Notes under the pieces: model-generated | Databases searched by the model: none | What the model was told of the DNA's origin: nothing | The model's input: only the letters and a program-made list of their open reading frames with translations | Shown: piece by piece, positions 23,283 through 34,699 of the stretch | Layout: the number at the start of each line of letters is the position of its first letter | Position numbering within the stretch: the stretch's first letter is position 1 | Made by a program: the position numbers and the translations under genes | Assembly: GCA_036971615.1 (NCBI GenBank) | Contig: JAYKKR010000011.1 | Coordinates: forward strand, 496,001-560,000 | Length of the DNA: 64,000 nt | Source: Amyloporia xantha | Lineage: Eukaryota > Basidiomycota > Agaricomycetes > Polyporales > Adustoporiaceae | Direction: 5' to 3'

Positions 23283-23636
23283 TATATGTATAGACTGTAT
23301 ATAAGGATGAAAGCAGGCTGTCTGAAGAGAATCCAGGAAGATAGCGTCATATGTAGTGACCGCGCGGTGAATGAAATATGAGCAATCAAAACATTATATT
23401 TGGTGTGTGCATATCAGGACAATATCCGGCTAGAACGAGGGGACATTGCTAGATTGTATCGCGCGCAGTGACAGCGCGCACAATGGGTCACATCCTAGCC
23501 GCAATGATATGTGACTAGTCACTGAACAGACAAAGGAATACGGACGTACCGAAGCTATGAAAGAAATCCGAAGTCGGCTCGACACTCTCAGATCATCTCT
23601 GCTCTTTTCATTCAGCAACTCCCTACATATCCAACA

Positions 23637-24876
23637 TGCCTGTTGTCAGATTCACCTATCGCGAGCGTGAGTTAGAACCTGAAACTGGTTCATACAGCGT
23701 CCTAAGTTGATCTGATTTAGGTATGCGCGCCGCTCTTATCGCGATCACCAAAGAAGGCTTGCAAGATGTTCCTCTGGAAGCGCTACTGAACCGCAGTGAA
23801 TATACAGGCTACTATAACAGCGAATAGTTACTGAGCGCTTGTAGTCCAACAGCATGCAGAGGAAACAGGCTCACCTGTCAAACGGCTTGCAAGCAGTATG
23901 AATAAGTTGATAATGTACGAGGTACATACCTTCTTTCTCTCTCCATTTCTGTTGCTTGACAAAACTACATCGAAGAGGAGATGTGGTAACGTTATCTTGG
24001 ACGAGGGACGCAAGATGATAACCATCACCCACAAGGGTAGGGAAAGGTCTGTCCTTAAAGTAGCTGCCCATTTCACTGAAGATCAACGACGGTTCAGGTT
24101 CCTCGTCACGAGTGTCAAGCGTGAGGTCAAGTGTAAGAAGATGGATACCGCGAAGGACGCACAGGTAAATTGAACCTCATTAATATTAGGGCAGGTTCTC
24201 ATTACTGATTCTCAATATAAGCTTACAGAAGAGAATTGCATGCTACGCACCGCTCTCTTGAGAATTCTGGATTATGTTGAAAACAGCCCCATCTCCGGGT
24301 ATATTTCGGGCATCGTATCCGCTCGCGACGCAGAATACAACCCGTTGGACAATACGATTTGGGCGTCCACAAGGCCACTTGCACCCTCAACTCACGCATA
24401 CGATATCGGGCTTGACAATGCAAGTGGCTTTGCTTTGGCAGGAGTCGCTCAGCCGCATCGACAAGGGTCCTCGGATAATCTGGGATCGGCAGCTACAACT
24501 GTGAGCAATGCTCAAGATGAGATGGGCCCACCGTCTGTCTTGCAAGATAGTACCGGCGTTGTCCTCGATCGAAGCAGGGTGGATAACCTTATGCAAAATG
24601 TGAGCCCCTACTGTTGTTGCTCAATAAAGATACCCGTGCTGAACACCACATGCCACACGCAGATAGACGCTATGGTGCACCTGGTCTTGCAAAATAATGA
24701 TATGGTGAGACAGTATAGCAGTTGAAATCGCGACATATGCTCACCATGACTAGATGAGCGATATGCTGAGTGCACACGGTGAACGTAATCGAGAGATCAT
24801 GGAGATTGAATGGTGCTACCAGCGTTCGGGATGCAGGTGCGGTGATCGGGAGGGGGAGGCAGGTCCTAGTACTTGA
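23637..24876 (+). CDS. Hypothetical cargo gene, 5' joins uncertain
   Basis: The first exon (MPVVRFTYRE at 23637) splices well to MRAALIAITKEGLQDVPLE, which runs to a stop at 23827. From about 23851 a second block reads HAEETGSPVKRLASSMNKLI, then NVILDEGRKMITITHKGRER, EDQRRFRFLVTSVKREVKC, LTEENCMLRTALLRILDYV and VDNLMQN. After short introns it ends IDAMVHLVLQNNDM and MSDMLSAHGERNREIMEIEW, with TGA at 24874. The two blocks may be one gene with an unrecognised splice or two genes. There is no family match; the C-terminal half looks helical. It sits directly upstream of the transposase. Confidence 0.45.
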
Positions 24877-24990
24877 CTGGTACACGTCCCTAGTGTAACA
24901 AATGAGAATGAGCTGGCGCAAAGCAGTACATAAATGAACTGATCACAAAGAGTCGACGTCTGCAAGTCCAATCTTCACTCTAGTCGCGGG

Positions 24991-25031
24991 GCACGTGAGA
25001 CGCGAATGCACGTGAGATGCGAATGCACGTG
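24991..25031. repeat. Direct repeats with three CACGTG palindromes before the transposase
   Basis: A 17-bp unit GCACGTGAGACGCGAAT is repeated two and a half times, placing three CACGTG E-box palindromes at the start of the transposase frame. It may be a binding site for a bHLH factor or for the element's own proteins. Confidence 0.6.
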
Positions 25032-28000
25032 GGTCTGTTATCGCGTCCTATTGCGTCCTCTCTCGCGATCGCCATTGTCCTTGTCGCCCTGATCATTGTT
25101 CGTGCGGATGCCTATGTACATTATAATAAATGGTATGACTCCCTTCGCTCACCCCGCGCTGCACTCCTGATGTGTCCCCATCTTAGAGGCGGAGTTCCTG
25201 TCGAACAACGTTCTCGCGCATATAAGCCTGCCCGGGTCTTCCTCTGCCAGTGTTGGCAGTGTGCGGCTATATCATCTCTTGATCCTAACACCAACGAGCC
25301 GGTGCGGGGTGTATTTCTAGGCAAAAAGGAGCACGACGAACATCGCCGTCTAGAGTCCGAGAGACAGATCCCACCTCCATTGACCACGTTTCCTGCAGCA
25401 GTCCCTTTCTCCCCTCCGACTTGCGATCCCATAGTCAAAGGCTTTCCTGTCAGGCTTCCTCCTGTCAAACTCGGTCCTGCTCAGTTGGAGGAACAAGTGA
25501 AGGCAGGAAACTGTGTTAAGGCGGAATCCTCCGCTCCTTTGGCAACTCTCGATCTTCCGGACGTAATACTCCGAGAACTAGCAAGCATCAAGGATGAACT
25601 CATCGAGAGGCGCAAGACCGCCGAAGATTATGGCCACCTGGTGTTCGTTTCCCATCCAGACGCATCTTCTGTCCCTATCCTTCTGCAGCCTCGTCAGACG
25701 CACTCCAGAGAGATAAACGACGGCCCATTTGCCCTACGATACGACAAGCCTTGCAACACCTCGCTTCTGTCATATGAAGAATGGTTATTGTCCGCCTTCC
25801 TTCGAGTTGAGGCTCATCTGAAACACAGCCATGTCCACGTCCGACTCCGCTCTTCATTACTTCTGGACGATCTGAAGGATGGCCTGGAAGAAGTACAGAA
25901 CTGGAGGATGGTGGAATGGGAGAAGCAAAGATGCTCTTCCGACTCGCGAGAGGAGCCAGCCGCTTTGAACCCGATGCATGCGAGTGTGATCGCCACCGGT
26001 ACGCCTCATTAGTCCATTCCGATTGTTACTTGTCTGATGATCATGTTAGAGGCATTCCTCAAGCCAGCAGTTTCCGGCTTGGATCCAATTGTCATACTCT
26101 GTTATCTCCTAATATCTGTCCTACACCTTCTCTGCCGTGTTTCAGTCAAGCGCTGCGTCTTCCTACTTGGTAGCATTCGTCTTTTGCTCCAACTCTCGCT
26201 TTCCCGTCAGCAGCCGATGGAGGGTGATACCGAAGCGATTCTGACCAGCATTCCTGGAGATGTGCGCACCTTACTTCAGCGTATGGACGTTCTACCTGTC
26301 ACGAAATCATTTGTTTGTTGCCCGGCTTGCTTCAGCCTCTATCCACTCGAGGCACATGATCCCTATCCCGATCGCTGCACCGCGCGGCGCGCTCCTCTTA
26401 GTCCACCTTGCAACGCCCAGTTGCGCATTACCCGCAAAATCCGGGGTACCACTACTTCCTTTCCAGTTCGACGGTTCCTATATCAAGACTTCAGGCACTG
26501 GCTCGGTCGTCTCCTGTGTCGTCCTGGTATGGAATCAATCATGGACAGAGAACTGCTTTTCCCACACGAAAGCCCCCCGGATAGCTGCGGAGACATATTT
26601 GACACGGAGACAATGCGATCATTCAAGGGATCAGACGGCAAGAATTTCATAAGGCACGACACAGACGAGGGGCGATATGTCTTCAGCCTTTGCATGGATG
26701 GACTGCAACCGCATGGACGAGGTGGCCCTCCCGATTCTGTCGGAGCAATTTATCTTGCGTGTTTGAATCTCCCGCCCGACTTACGATACAAATTCAACAA
26801 CATGTTTCTTGTAGGGATCATCCCTGGACCTCATCATCCCTCGCAAGGCGACATAAACCCCGTCATCAGGCCGATGATTGATGACTTCATCGATCTATGG
26901 CATGACGGTGTCCATTATTCCATGACACCAAGTTGCTCACGAGGAAAACATGTCAAATGTGCGATTGTTCCCCTTGTGTGTGATATACTGGCTGCGCGAC
27001 AGATGGCTGGTTTTACTGTGCACAGTCATACCTTATTCTGTTCCTTCTGCCTCCTTCCACATAGCGATATCGAGAATCTAGACTGGAAAACATGGCCTGC
27101 ACGCACCTCCGATCGTCATCGCCAAGACGCCGAACGGTGGAAGAATGCCGAAAGCGAAGCCGAGCAGCGCGAGATCTACAACAAGACGGGTGTCAGATGG
27201 TCTGAGCTGCTTCGTCTTCCCTATTGGAATCCAATCGAGTTCACTGCACTCGACCCGATGCATGCTCTTTTCCTGAATGGATTCCGCATTCATATCGAGG
27301 ATGTGTGGGGCATCGACGCCAATTACGACGACGATCTAAAAGGTAAAACATTCGACAGAGGCAAGAAGGCACCGTCTGCCGATGACATGCAGGCGGCTTT
27401 CATCACCTTACGCACAGGTACAAAGTCGGCGCTCGAAGCGTTGCGCATTGACGTTCTGAAACAGCTCTGTGTTCAACACGGTTTGCGCTTTGGGGGTGTC
27501 AAAAGCACTCTGGTGCACCGGCTGCAGAATCTTGTAAGTACATGCTACGCAGCGATGGCCTTCACAGTGTAACTTCTATTAACAGCGTCTTGAACGAGCA
27601 TGGATCGACAAGGAAGGCAAAGTAGTTTCTGGAGAACCAAGTGCAGGAAGTATTCTCACTGAGCGTCATGAACAAGTACGGCAGGCGGGGGATGCAGTTG
27701 AAACGAAGACGACCGCGACACTGAATACGTATAAGCGGGCAATACTGCAGGATGTCTGTCTATCCAAATGTGGCGGTGTCGCTGAAGACTATAACGACCT
27801 GAAGAAAGCAGAATTGATCGGGAAGCTGACTGAATATGTAAGTCTTGCGCCCTAGCCGCATACACTCTTATGGTTGATTAACACCTCGTACAGCGTCTGC
27901 GAAAAGGGATCATCAACGCGAACGGGCAGTTATGTCAACCTCAGGTTCCGAAGACGGGCGGTGATCCGACTGTCGATGATATTGCCAAAGGAATGAGGGT

Positions 28001-29979
28001 GTTGAGGCAGGGGACGAATACGGATCTAAGCAAGTTAACAGTGGCAGTGCTGGTAGAGTTGTGTGCCGAGGAGCTACAAGAGGGGCCACGTCAGCACTAC
28101 AAAATGTTTCGGAAACCGGAGCTGCTTGCCAAACTGCACAAATATGTAAGTGAAGAGATCTGTCTCATGTTTGATTGGCTGATCATGTCGTCTACCTATG
28201 GTCAGCGAGAAGATCAAGGACTTGGTAAGATTGCGATGCAACGAGTGGCGGCTGTCTCCAGGACGCAGAGCGTTGCGAACATATCAAGGACGAGCAGCAT
28301 TGTGAATCCTCCCCGCCAAACGACGTCAATGATTTCCGTCAATGGACAGTCGCTGACTCTCGAGGAGCTCGCCAACGCCGAGTACGTGCTTGAACACGGA
28401 GGGAAGACCAAATTTAGGCGTCTAAGCCCGGCTGCCTTATTTGCTCTATGTGAGACGACACTGAAGATGCCCGATGTTGATGGCATGAATAAGGAAGAAG
28501 CTATAGCTGTGCTACACCGATATGTATGTGATTTTTCACCAGTATGTGCCTCAATTGATTCACATGGACCATAGCGTGTTGAGCACCAGATATGCGATCC
28601 AGACGGACTCCTCATTGATAAGGCTTATCATGCTCCCAAGAAGGGAAGAATACTTGGTCGTAACATGATGAATCTCGTCTGGACAGACATGGACAGAGTA
28701 GAGTTGCCGTCATGGGCGACGCGTCTGTCGCATCGGGTGGGCTCAATCAAGGATGCGACGGGCCTGGGCCTCGGGGCTGATGAATGGCGGTCGCTTTGTA
28801 CCGTTTACCTGCCCATGACATTGATCGACGTCTGGGGATCATCACCGGAGTCGTCGCGTGAATATCAGGTACTTACTAATTTCATGGACCTGGTCATCGC
28901 CGTCAAACTCGCTTCAATGCGAGTAACGACTCGTCAAAGACGTCAAAAGTGCCGTGAGTATATGTACAGGTACCTCAAGAATCTACTGGCCATATTCCCA
29001 GGTACGACAATCATAGGAACGCAACATATGATTCTCCATCTTCCTGATGTCTTGGAGCGACTCGGTCCAGCGCAGACTATTTGGTGCTTTGGGTTTGAAC
29101 GGGCGAACTACACCATTCAGCAGACTAGTAGTAATAACAAAATGGGTATGTCCTTTTCGATTTGACTAGCGCCTCAATCGCTCATGAGTTACCACATAGA
29201 TGATCTGACAAGCACTTTGTTGACGCGGTTTTGTTGCAAGCAAGCCTTGCGCAATCTTTTCACTCCGCTCACGCTGCCGCCCATCATCCGTTCACTCCTT
29301 CCCGAATTCTTACGATCGTTCGAGTCTGATGTACGCGGGACTCTTCTCAGCGACATTCTCGCAGGAGACTTACCAGAGCCCGATGATTCATGCGAGGACG
29401 ACCACGACATCAAGGCCAGCGAGCATGTCAAACTTCCGGGACACTTGATATCGACCATCGCCGCTTGGCTAGCCGTACACGACCCTAGAGAAGATACGGT
29501 TGCTGAAGCACCCGTAAATCCGTATGTCCTGCCTCTCGAGCGAGCGGAACATCGTGGAGTCGTATACCGTACTTCTTTCGCCTCCATTGCAGACTCCAGC
29601 GTCATATTTGCTATCGACCAGGATCAGTGGAGAGCTGGCCGCATCAAGCAGATGTTCCGCTACGCACAAGTTCGCAATGGCTTCAAGTTCGAGAGGGTGT
29701 TTTTTGTGGTTCAAGAATATGTCTCATTAACCTCTAATGATCGTATCCGTGACCCTTACAGGCGATTTCCCATTGCTGGAGGACGACTCTTCTATGACCG
29801 ATACAGTACGAGTGATCGACTTCTCATTGCTGATGATATTATCTGTCAGTTTGCATCTATCGCGCGAATTTTGCCAGGAACAACGACCAAGTGTGTCCAT
29901 ATCCTTCCATTGGACAAGGTGAGTGCTATCTCGTAGGTCGGATCCGTAGTTGATCAGTTGCCTTCTCTGCAGTGGTAGA
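25017..29979 (+). CDS. Tnp2-family (CACTA/EnSpm) transposase, 1527 aa
   Basis: Eight exons: 25017-25998, 26050-27533, 27586-27837, 27894-28145, 28206-28523, 28575-29145, 29200-29918 and 29974-29979 (4584 nt, no stop). The N-terminal part has the cysteine-rich LCQCWQC. The Tnp2 core is plain: LPPDLRYKFNNMFLVGIIPG, MIDDFIDLWHDGVHYS, ILAARQMAGF, CSFCLLPHSDIENLDW, RWSELLRLPYWNPIEFTALD, PMHALFLNGF. The C-terminal part keeps LIDVWGSSPES, GTQHMILHLPDVLERLGP and IRDPYRRFPIAGGRLFYD. Between core and C-terminal part lie four SAP-like repeats, each closing at an intron. The start is uncertain: the first 35 codons are hydrophobic and may be upstream sequence. The product would excise and reinsert the element at its CACTG ends. 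The uninterrupted frame suggests a recently active copy. Confidence 0.88.
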
Positions 29980-30537
29980 TGTCAGGTGTTGCATTCCGTA
30001 ATAACAAGTAGTTTCACATCGTTTTCGTCCGATGAACAATATAGAGATCTGCAGAGATCGCTCTTGATCGCTCTTTTGCCGCTCTTATTGTCCACTGATA
30101 ACGGATAAAAAGGTTTGATACACGTTGTCCCTTGGCATGTTCAATGCTGTGCTTCTTCGGGCGCCCCTCTGAAGCACGGTAATCAAGGTACTCGTCGATC
30201 CGTCCAGATATCCGCTATAGTGAGCTGAATATCGCAGTGTGTTCATATTCCCAGTCAGAGTCCAGGCGACCGCTCTGATTGCCATTGAACGCTATTGTCC
30301 ATATAATCTGAGCGGCCATTGTCCTCACACTCCGAGCAGCCATTGTCCGTGCACTCTCAGCAGCCATTGTCCGTACAGCCATTGTCCGTACACTCCGAGC
30401 GGCTATCGTCTATATACTCCGCGGCGCGATAGCTTCTTTGGATTGATTGATGCGTGCGAACATGGCAACAAACCATAAGTACACTGAACGTTCCCTTTTT
30501 TCTGCTTTTTCTCTCTTACCCTTGCCCAGCTGCTCTC
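29980..30537. repeat. Spacer with a 24-bp tandem repeat (30310-30430)
   Basis: Between transposase and accessory gene. About five units of GAGCAGCCATTGTCCGTACACTCC, with variants, lie at 30310-30430, and degenerate ones upstream near 30240-30300. No gene seen. It may be the promoter of the accessory gene or an internal binding array. Confidence 0.65.
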
Positions 30538-32000
30538 ATGAACATGGATCCTGCGACCATCCTCCCGTTATCCAAGTGCTACTTAAGCCCTGTGGGGATA
30601 CACTCTCTGCGAATACATCTTAATCGAGACGAGAAAACGTACAAGAAATACAAGAAACAGTTCGACACGGCTGACATTGCCTTTTTTGTTGGTGGATTAC
30701 ACGACGATGGACGCCACGTTCTCGAGCGCGACCAACTTCACGACATGTGGAAAAAAGCTCGCGATGGCACAGGTACTCACGCCGCCGGTCGAACAGCGAG
30801 AAATCTATTTCGCCGCCAGTTCGAGGACGTCGTGTTTGACATGGTAAGTTACAGGAAATTTCTGACATTGATATCCCTACTTATGCAATGTGTAGCTAAC
30901 CGCGTATGATCGCATGACTGGAGGATCCACGATTATGGTGCATGTCGACGGTAGTCAGGCTCCGGGGGCCCCCGTAGTCCCAGAGCAGATGCGGGCCCAT
31001 GTTTACTTCAACCCTGCCTTGCGAAGCGAGATGCCGGAGACGTCTATCAGCATAGCGAAGATTGTTCAAGAGTTTATGGAAGGAATGGCTGTACCGGCCT
31101 TGTTGAGATACAGGCGCGCTACGACAAAAGTTGGCTTCGATTTCGACGCAATGATCGGAACGATCTCCAACTTACGCCCTCCAATCAGTCAGCCCCTTAT
31201 TCCTTCGCCTCAGCAGGGAACACACTATGTCTTTTGGGGCCGTCCTCCTGGAGAGCTGGAGGATCTTATCGAGGCGTTTCGCGATGATATGGCGTGGAGA
31301 CAGGGCCCTATTGCCTCCCCCGGCATTCGCATTGAGAGGGACCACCGTATCGAAGAACTTGATCGAATGCGCGATGAAGTCCTCCGATTAACGAAGATCA
31401 ATGCCGATCAGGAGAACGAAATCGACGCTCTGCGTGGGCAACTCGAAACTCTATGTCGTCAGCATGGTATGAATTCGTTCACACATCGGGTTATGTTTGT
31501 ACTGACGAGCTTTCACATTCCTGATAGGACTGACACCGTCCCGAGCAGGATTGACACCACCTCCGGCGCCCCGGTTTGGTTCAATTGCCCGCGCGGTACC
31601 ACCTACCGTGCTCGCACCCGCACCAGTCGTCCACAATGCCGTTCCTACTGATGTCTCATTGTCGGAGACCATCAGTAGTGTTTCTTCCATCACTCCGTCT
31701 GTCTCGCGTTCGTCTGACAGACTGCCCGCTGCGCCCCCATCCACCCCCGCGCAAGGATCCAAGTATATGCAACGGCTTTCGACGTCGCATGATCGATTCA
31801 CTGAGTATGGCCCTCATACCGCGACACTGATTCGCGCCAAGGGCCTCAAGAACGGCGTTCATCGATGCTTATGGGACATCGAGCGGGCCGTTGTTGACAC
31901 ACGTTGGGCACCAGAGCTGGAACTCCGTTTGGCATGCTCTGAGGAGCTTGCCGAAGAACTTGCTGCTGCTATGAGACGCGATGCACCTCTCTTGTTGTAG
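30538..32000 (+). CDS. Coiled-coil accessory protein of the CACTA element, 449 aa
   Basis: Exons 30538-30843, 30896-31466 and 31528-32000 sum to 1350 nt. It begins MNMDPATILPLSKCYLSP. An N-terminal globular part (DIAFFVGGLHDDGRHVLERD; ARNLFRRQFEDVVFDM) is followed by a coiled coil near residues 240-290 (RIEELDRMRDEVLRLTKINA; ENEIDALRGQLETLCRQHG). Then comes a Pro/Ala/Ser-rich linker and a C-terminal helical part (HTATLIRAKGLKNGVHRCLW; LACSEELAEELAAAMRRDA). It lies 558 bp downstream of the transposase on the same strand. Plant CACTA elements carry a second, DNA-binding TnpA-type protein; position and coiled coil fit that role here, but there is no sequence proof. Confidence 0.7.
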
Positions 32001-32440
32001 TACTGTCCTGGCACGAACTTTCTCTGTTCTCGTTCGCTATCCTGTACCAGTGTTGTGTTCCGCTATCCCGTAATGTCGTATTCTGCTATCGTGCACCGCT
32101 CTGTACTGTCATATACAATGTTCTTTGTGTCTGCTGCTCGGCATTTGAACAACAAAATATTATAGAGTATTCTGATCATTAGTAGTTTGATGCAACAGCC
32201 AAGGGTGAGGTTCAGTAAGAATCCACGTCGTAAGCGGGCGACGCGTTGGGCCGTTGGCCGACAATATGGAGACCGAGCGGAGCACGTGCTCGTCTAGCCC
32301 GTAACGTCCGCTGGTACCGTACTACTGCGAGGTCTTCCTCGACGTGCACCCAGGAGTCTTGAGATCAGAGGTAAGCTTCGTCGCATTGGTCAAGGATACT
32401 GCTGAAACTTACCAACGAGTTCCAATTGACTCGTTTCTAG
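32001..32440. other. Spacer and 5' leader of the WD40 gene
   Basis: No protein-coding frame. A likely untranslated leader exon ends at the donor GAGGTAAGC near 32370, and its intron ends TTTCTAG directly before the WD40 start ATG at 32441. Confidence 0.5.
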
Positions 32441-33827
32441 ATGCCTCTGCGGTACACCTCGAAGGCTGTGCTTGCTGACGAGCACCACGACTCGATCAAC
32501 TGTGTCGCGTTCAGTCCCGATGGTAAATATCTAGCGAGTGGAAGCACTGACAACAAACTTATAATCTGGTCTGTCTGGTCTGGTCGAGCGTTGCATCGAA
32601 TCATACCCAAGTCTCCGGTCCTAACAATCGTGTGGCCCAAAGAGCCTGTGCGCATCTTAGCGGGCACCGCGGACGGGACCTTATTGATGGCTATGTTTGA
32701 TGAGGTACGGTTGCGCTTGCTGCATTGAACATTATACATGTCTCATTTTGAACAGGATGTGGTAACCGTGCTGGGAATCCATGTGCATGAGAGACCGATA
32801 GAGTCCATGTCCGTCAATAGTCGACTCCAGTTGGCATCCGCAGCTTTTGAGGTCATCAAGCTCTGGACATGGAACCATGAAGGCATGTCTTCTGCAGAAG
32901 ATTATCTATCTATTACTGTCACCATTTCACTGATTCATGACTAGCCAGCAATTGGGCTGCCGATGATCAGCTCAAGATACCATTACCAAATTCAAATACC
33001 CTTAATGGCAACAATGACATAGTAGTCACCTCACTACAGTGGTTGAACGAGCCAAATGCAACATGCCTTGTGGTCTCGTACTTGTACCATGGGATTGTGT
33101 CAGTATTCGTCTATATCATATTAAATGAGTGTTTGACTAGTGAAGATTCACAGGTGTTGGCAGCTAGATGAAGTACCAATATTTCCTGTGTGGTCCATTC
33201 ACACTCCTTTGTGGTAAGTTTATCTGATGTGAAAATGAAAATTTGCTGATATCCCAAAAGTGGCTCTTGTAGCATCTCTTCTGACAATCGCCTACTTGCT
33301 GCTTGTGACATCACCTCAGGCTTCTTGCTCCATCATATACCCTCGGGGTTGCAGAAGTTTGTTCTTAATGATCCCAATGAACAATATGGAAAGGTTTTAC
33401 CTGTCAAGTTTATACACAATGGATCCATGCTACTTGGGGGTAGCACAAGTGGAAAATTAAGAGTATGGAATTGTAATGACGGCAGTGTGGTGCATACTCT
33501 TAGGTACAAAGGTATGAGCCTCATAACTGAGTTACATGATCACTTCAACTCAGTTCATTCATAGATGAGAGTATAATTCAAGCAATAGCAGTGTGTTCCT
33601 TCTGACAATATGTTGAATTATTGACTGAAATACACTCTAGGCCCACTACATAGCTACAGTGGATAGATTCTATATTGCAACTGGTACTAGCAGTGTTGAC
33701 TCCAACAATCAGATTCAGATTTGGGAGACCTCAGAAGTTGGTATGTGATTGTCACAGGCACTCCAGATTTTGTAATGTGAATGGAGATTGGCTATTGTAC
33801 AAATATTGTGCAGGCAAACTTGTATAG
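32441..33827 (+). CDS. WD40-repeat cargo protein, 331 aa
   Basis: Eight exons: 32441-32704, 32756-32882, 32945-33098, 33154-33213, 33261-33511, 33565-33590, 33641-33740 and 33814-33827 (996 nt). WD repeats are clear: [82 protein letters not shown]. It lacks the repeats of a full second propeller and ends abruptly GKLV, 43 bp before the right inverted repeat. Intron 2 has a GC donor (GCATGT). From about 32900 the gene becomes much more AT-rich than its 5' part. It is a predicted scaffold protein; partner unknown. Confidence 0.8.
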
Positions 33828-33869
33828 GTATGACAGTATAGTTATGACAGACTTGTACAGATATGTGAT

Positions 33870-34696
33870 AAAGAAGTGACAGACTTGTACAGAGATATGA
33901 CAAAGAAGTGACAGACTTGTACATAGATATGACAGGTCAGCACAATGTCTCACATTATGCATAGAAGCTGATAGACTTTAACTAACCTTTGTCATTTTGT
34001 GCCATGCGGGATTGGAAAAGTATTGTGAAAGTATTGTGAATATAATTGGAAACACTACAATATTTTCACAATATCTTGATCATATTGTGAAGCTGATATA
34101 TGAAAAGTATTGTGAAAGTATTGCAAAGATATTAGAGACACTACAATATTTGCCCAATATCTTAATCATATTCTGGTGCTGATCTATTGAGACTGTATTT
34201 TCTTAATTTTAACCAGAAACCATTGGAACCTCATGCAATGCCTATGATATATCCATTTTCCAAAATACTTTCCTCTTCATATTTGAATCTGTTTTATAAT
34301 AGAAAAATATTTGTGAAACTAGTGGTCCTGCTTGTCACATTTTCTTTCCATAATTCTGCTTTTGAGTATAGGAGAAGTATTGGAAACACATGTCACAATA
34401 GTTTCACAATATATTTCCAATAATGTATGGCAAATGATTTTAAATACTGTCTTCATCTTTCAATAATAGTCAGTCTTTGATTATTGGAACAGTATTGGAA
34501 ATATTTTGGAAAGAATATGCAATAGATGTTATAAATCAGATTAGAATATTTTCCACAGTTGTCAGTATCAAATATAGGCTTATTGTTTAGAATAACTTTT
34601 GCATACTCAGGTGCAAAAGATACTGTCAAGATTTAAACTTTCTTTTCTATCTCTTTTCCATATTTGTCGATACAGTATAGGAGTCTCCACCCAGTG
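33870..34696 (-). repeat. Right terminal inverted repeat, 827 bp
   Basis: Reverse complement of 3744-4570. It ends CCACCCAGTG at 34696, then the target duplication TGT at 34697-34699. Confidence 0.88.
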
Positions 34697-34699
34697 TGT
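34697..34699. repeat. Right target-site duplication TGT
   Basis: Direct copy of 3741-3743, immediately outside the right CACTG end. Confidence 0.75.

Larger units (their letters stand above)
3744..34696. mobile_element. Giant CACTA (EnSpm/Tnp2) transposon with cargo, 30,953 bp
   Basis: The left end is CACTGGGTGGAGACTCC and the right end is its exact reverse complement. Each end is flanked outside by TGT (3741-3743 and 34697-34699), a 3-bp target duplication. The terminal inverted repeats are 827 bp long. The element encodes a Tnp2-family transposase (25017-29979) and a coiled-coil accessory protein (30538-32000). Known CACTA transposons have CACTA or CACTG ends, 3-bp duplications and a Tnp2 transposase, so all three criteria are met. 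The remaining 25 kb carries about a dozen cargo genes on both strands. The cargo runs to within 232 bp of the left repeat and 43 bp of the right one, so the genes lie inside the mobile unit. I know of no described basidiomycete element of this kind. Confidence 0.9.

Noticed and set aside
24991..25031. Inner end of a second CACTA element
   Set aside because: The repeats contain CACGTG, not CACTA or CACTG, and have no inverted partner near 30-32 kb.
30310..30430. A CRISPR array
   Set aside because: Units are directly abutting and degenerate with no spacers, and the genome is eukaryotic.
3744..34696. A Starship-type element
   Set aside because: No DUF3435 tyrosine recombinase was seen at either end; the ends, the 3-bp duplication and the Tnp2 gene point to CACTA.
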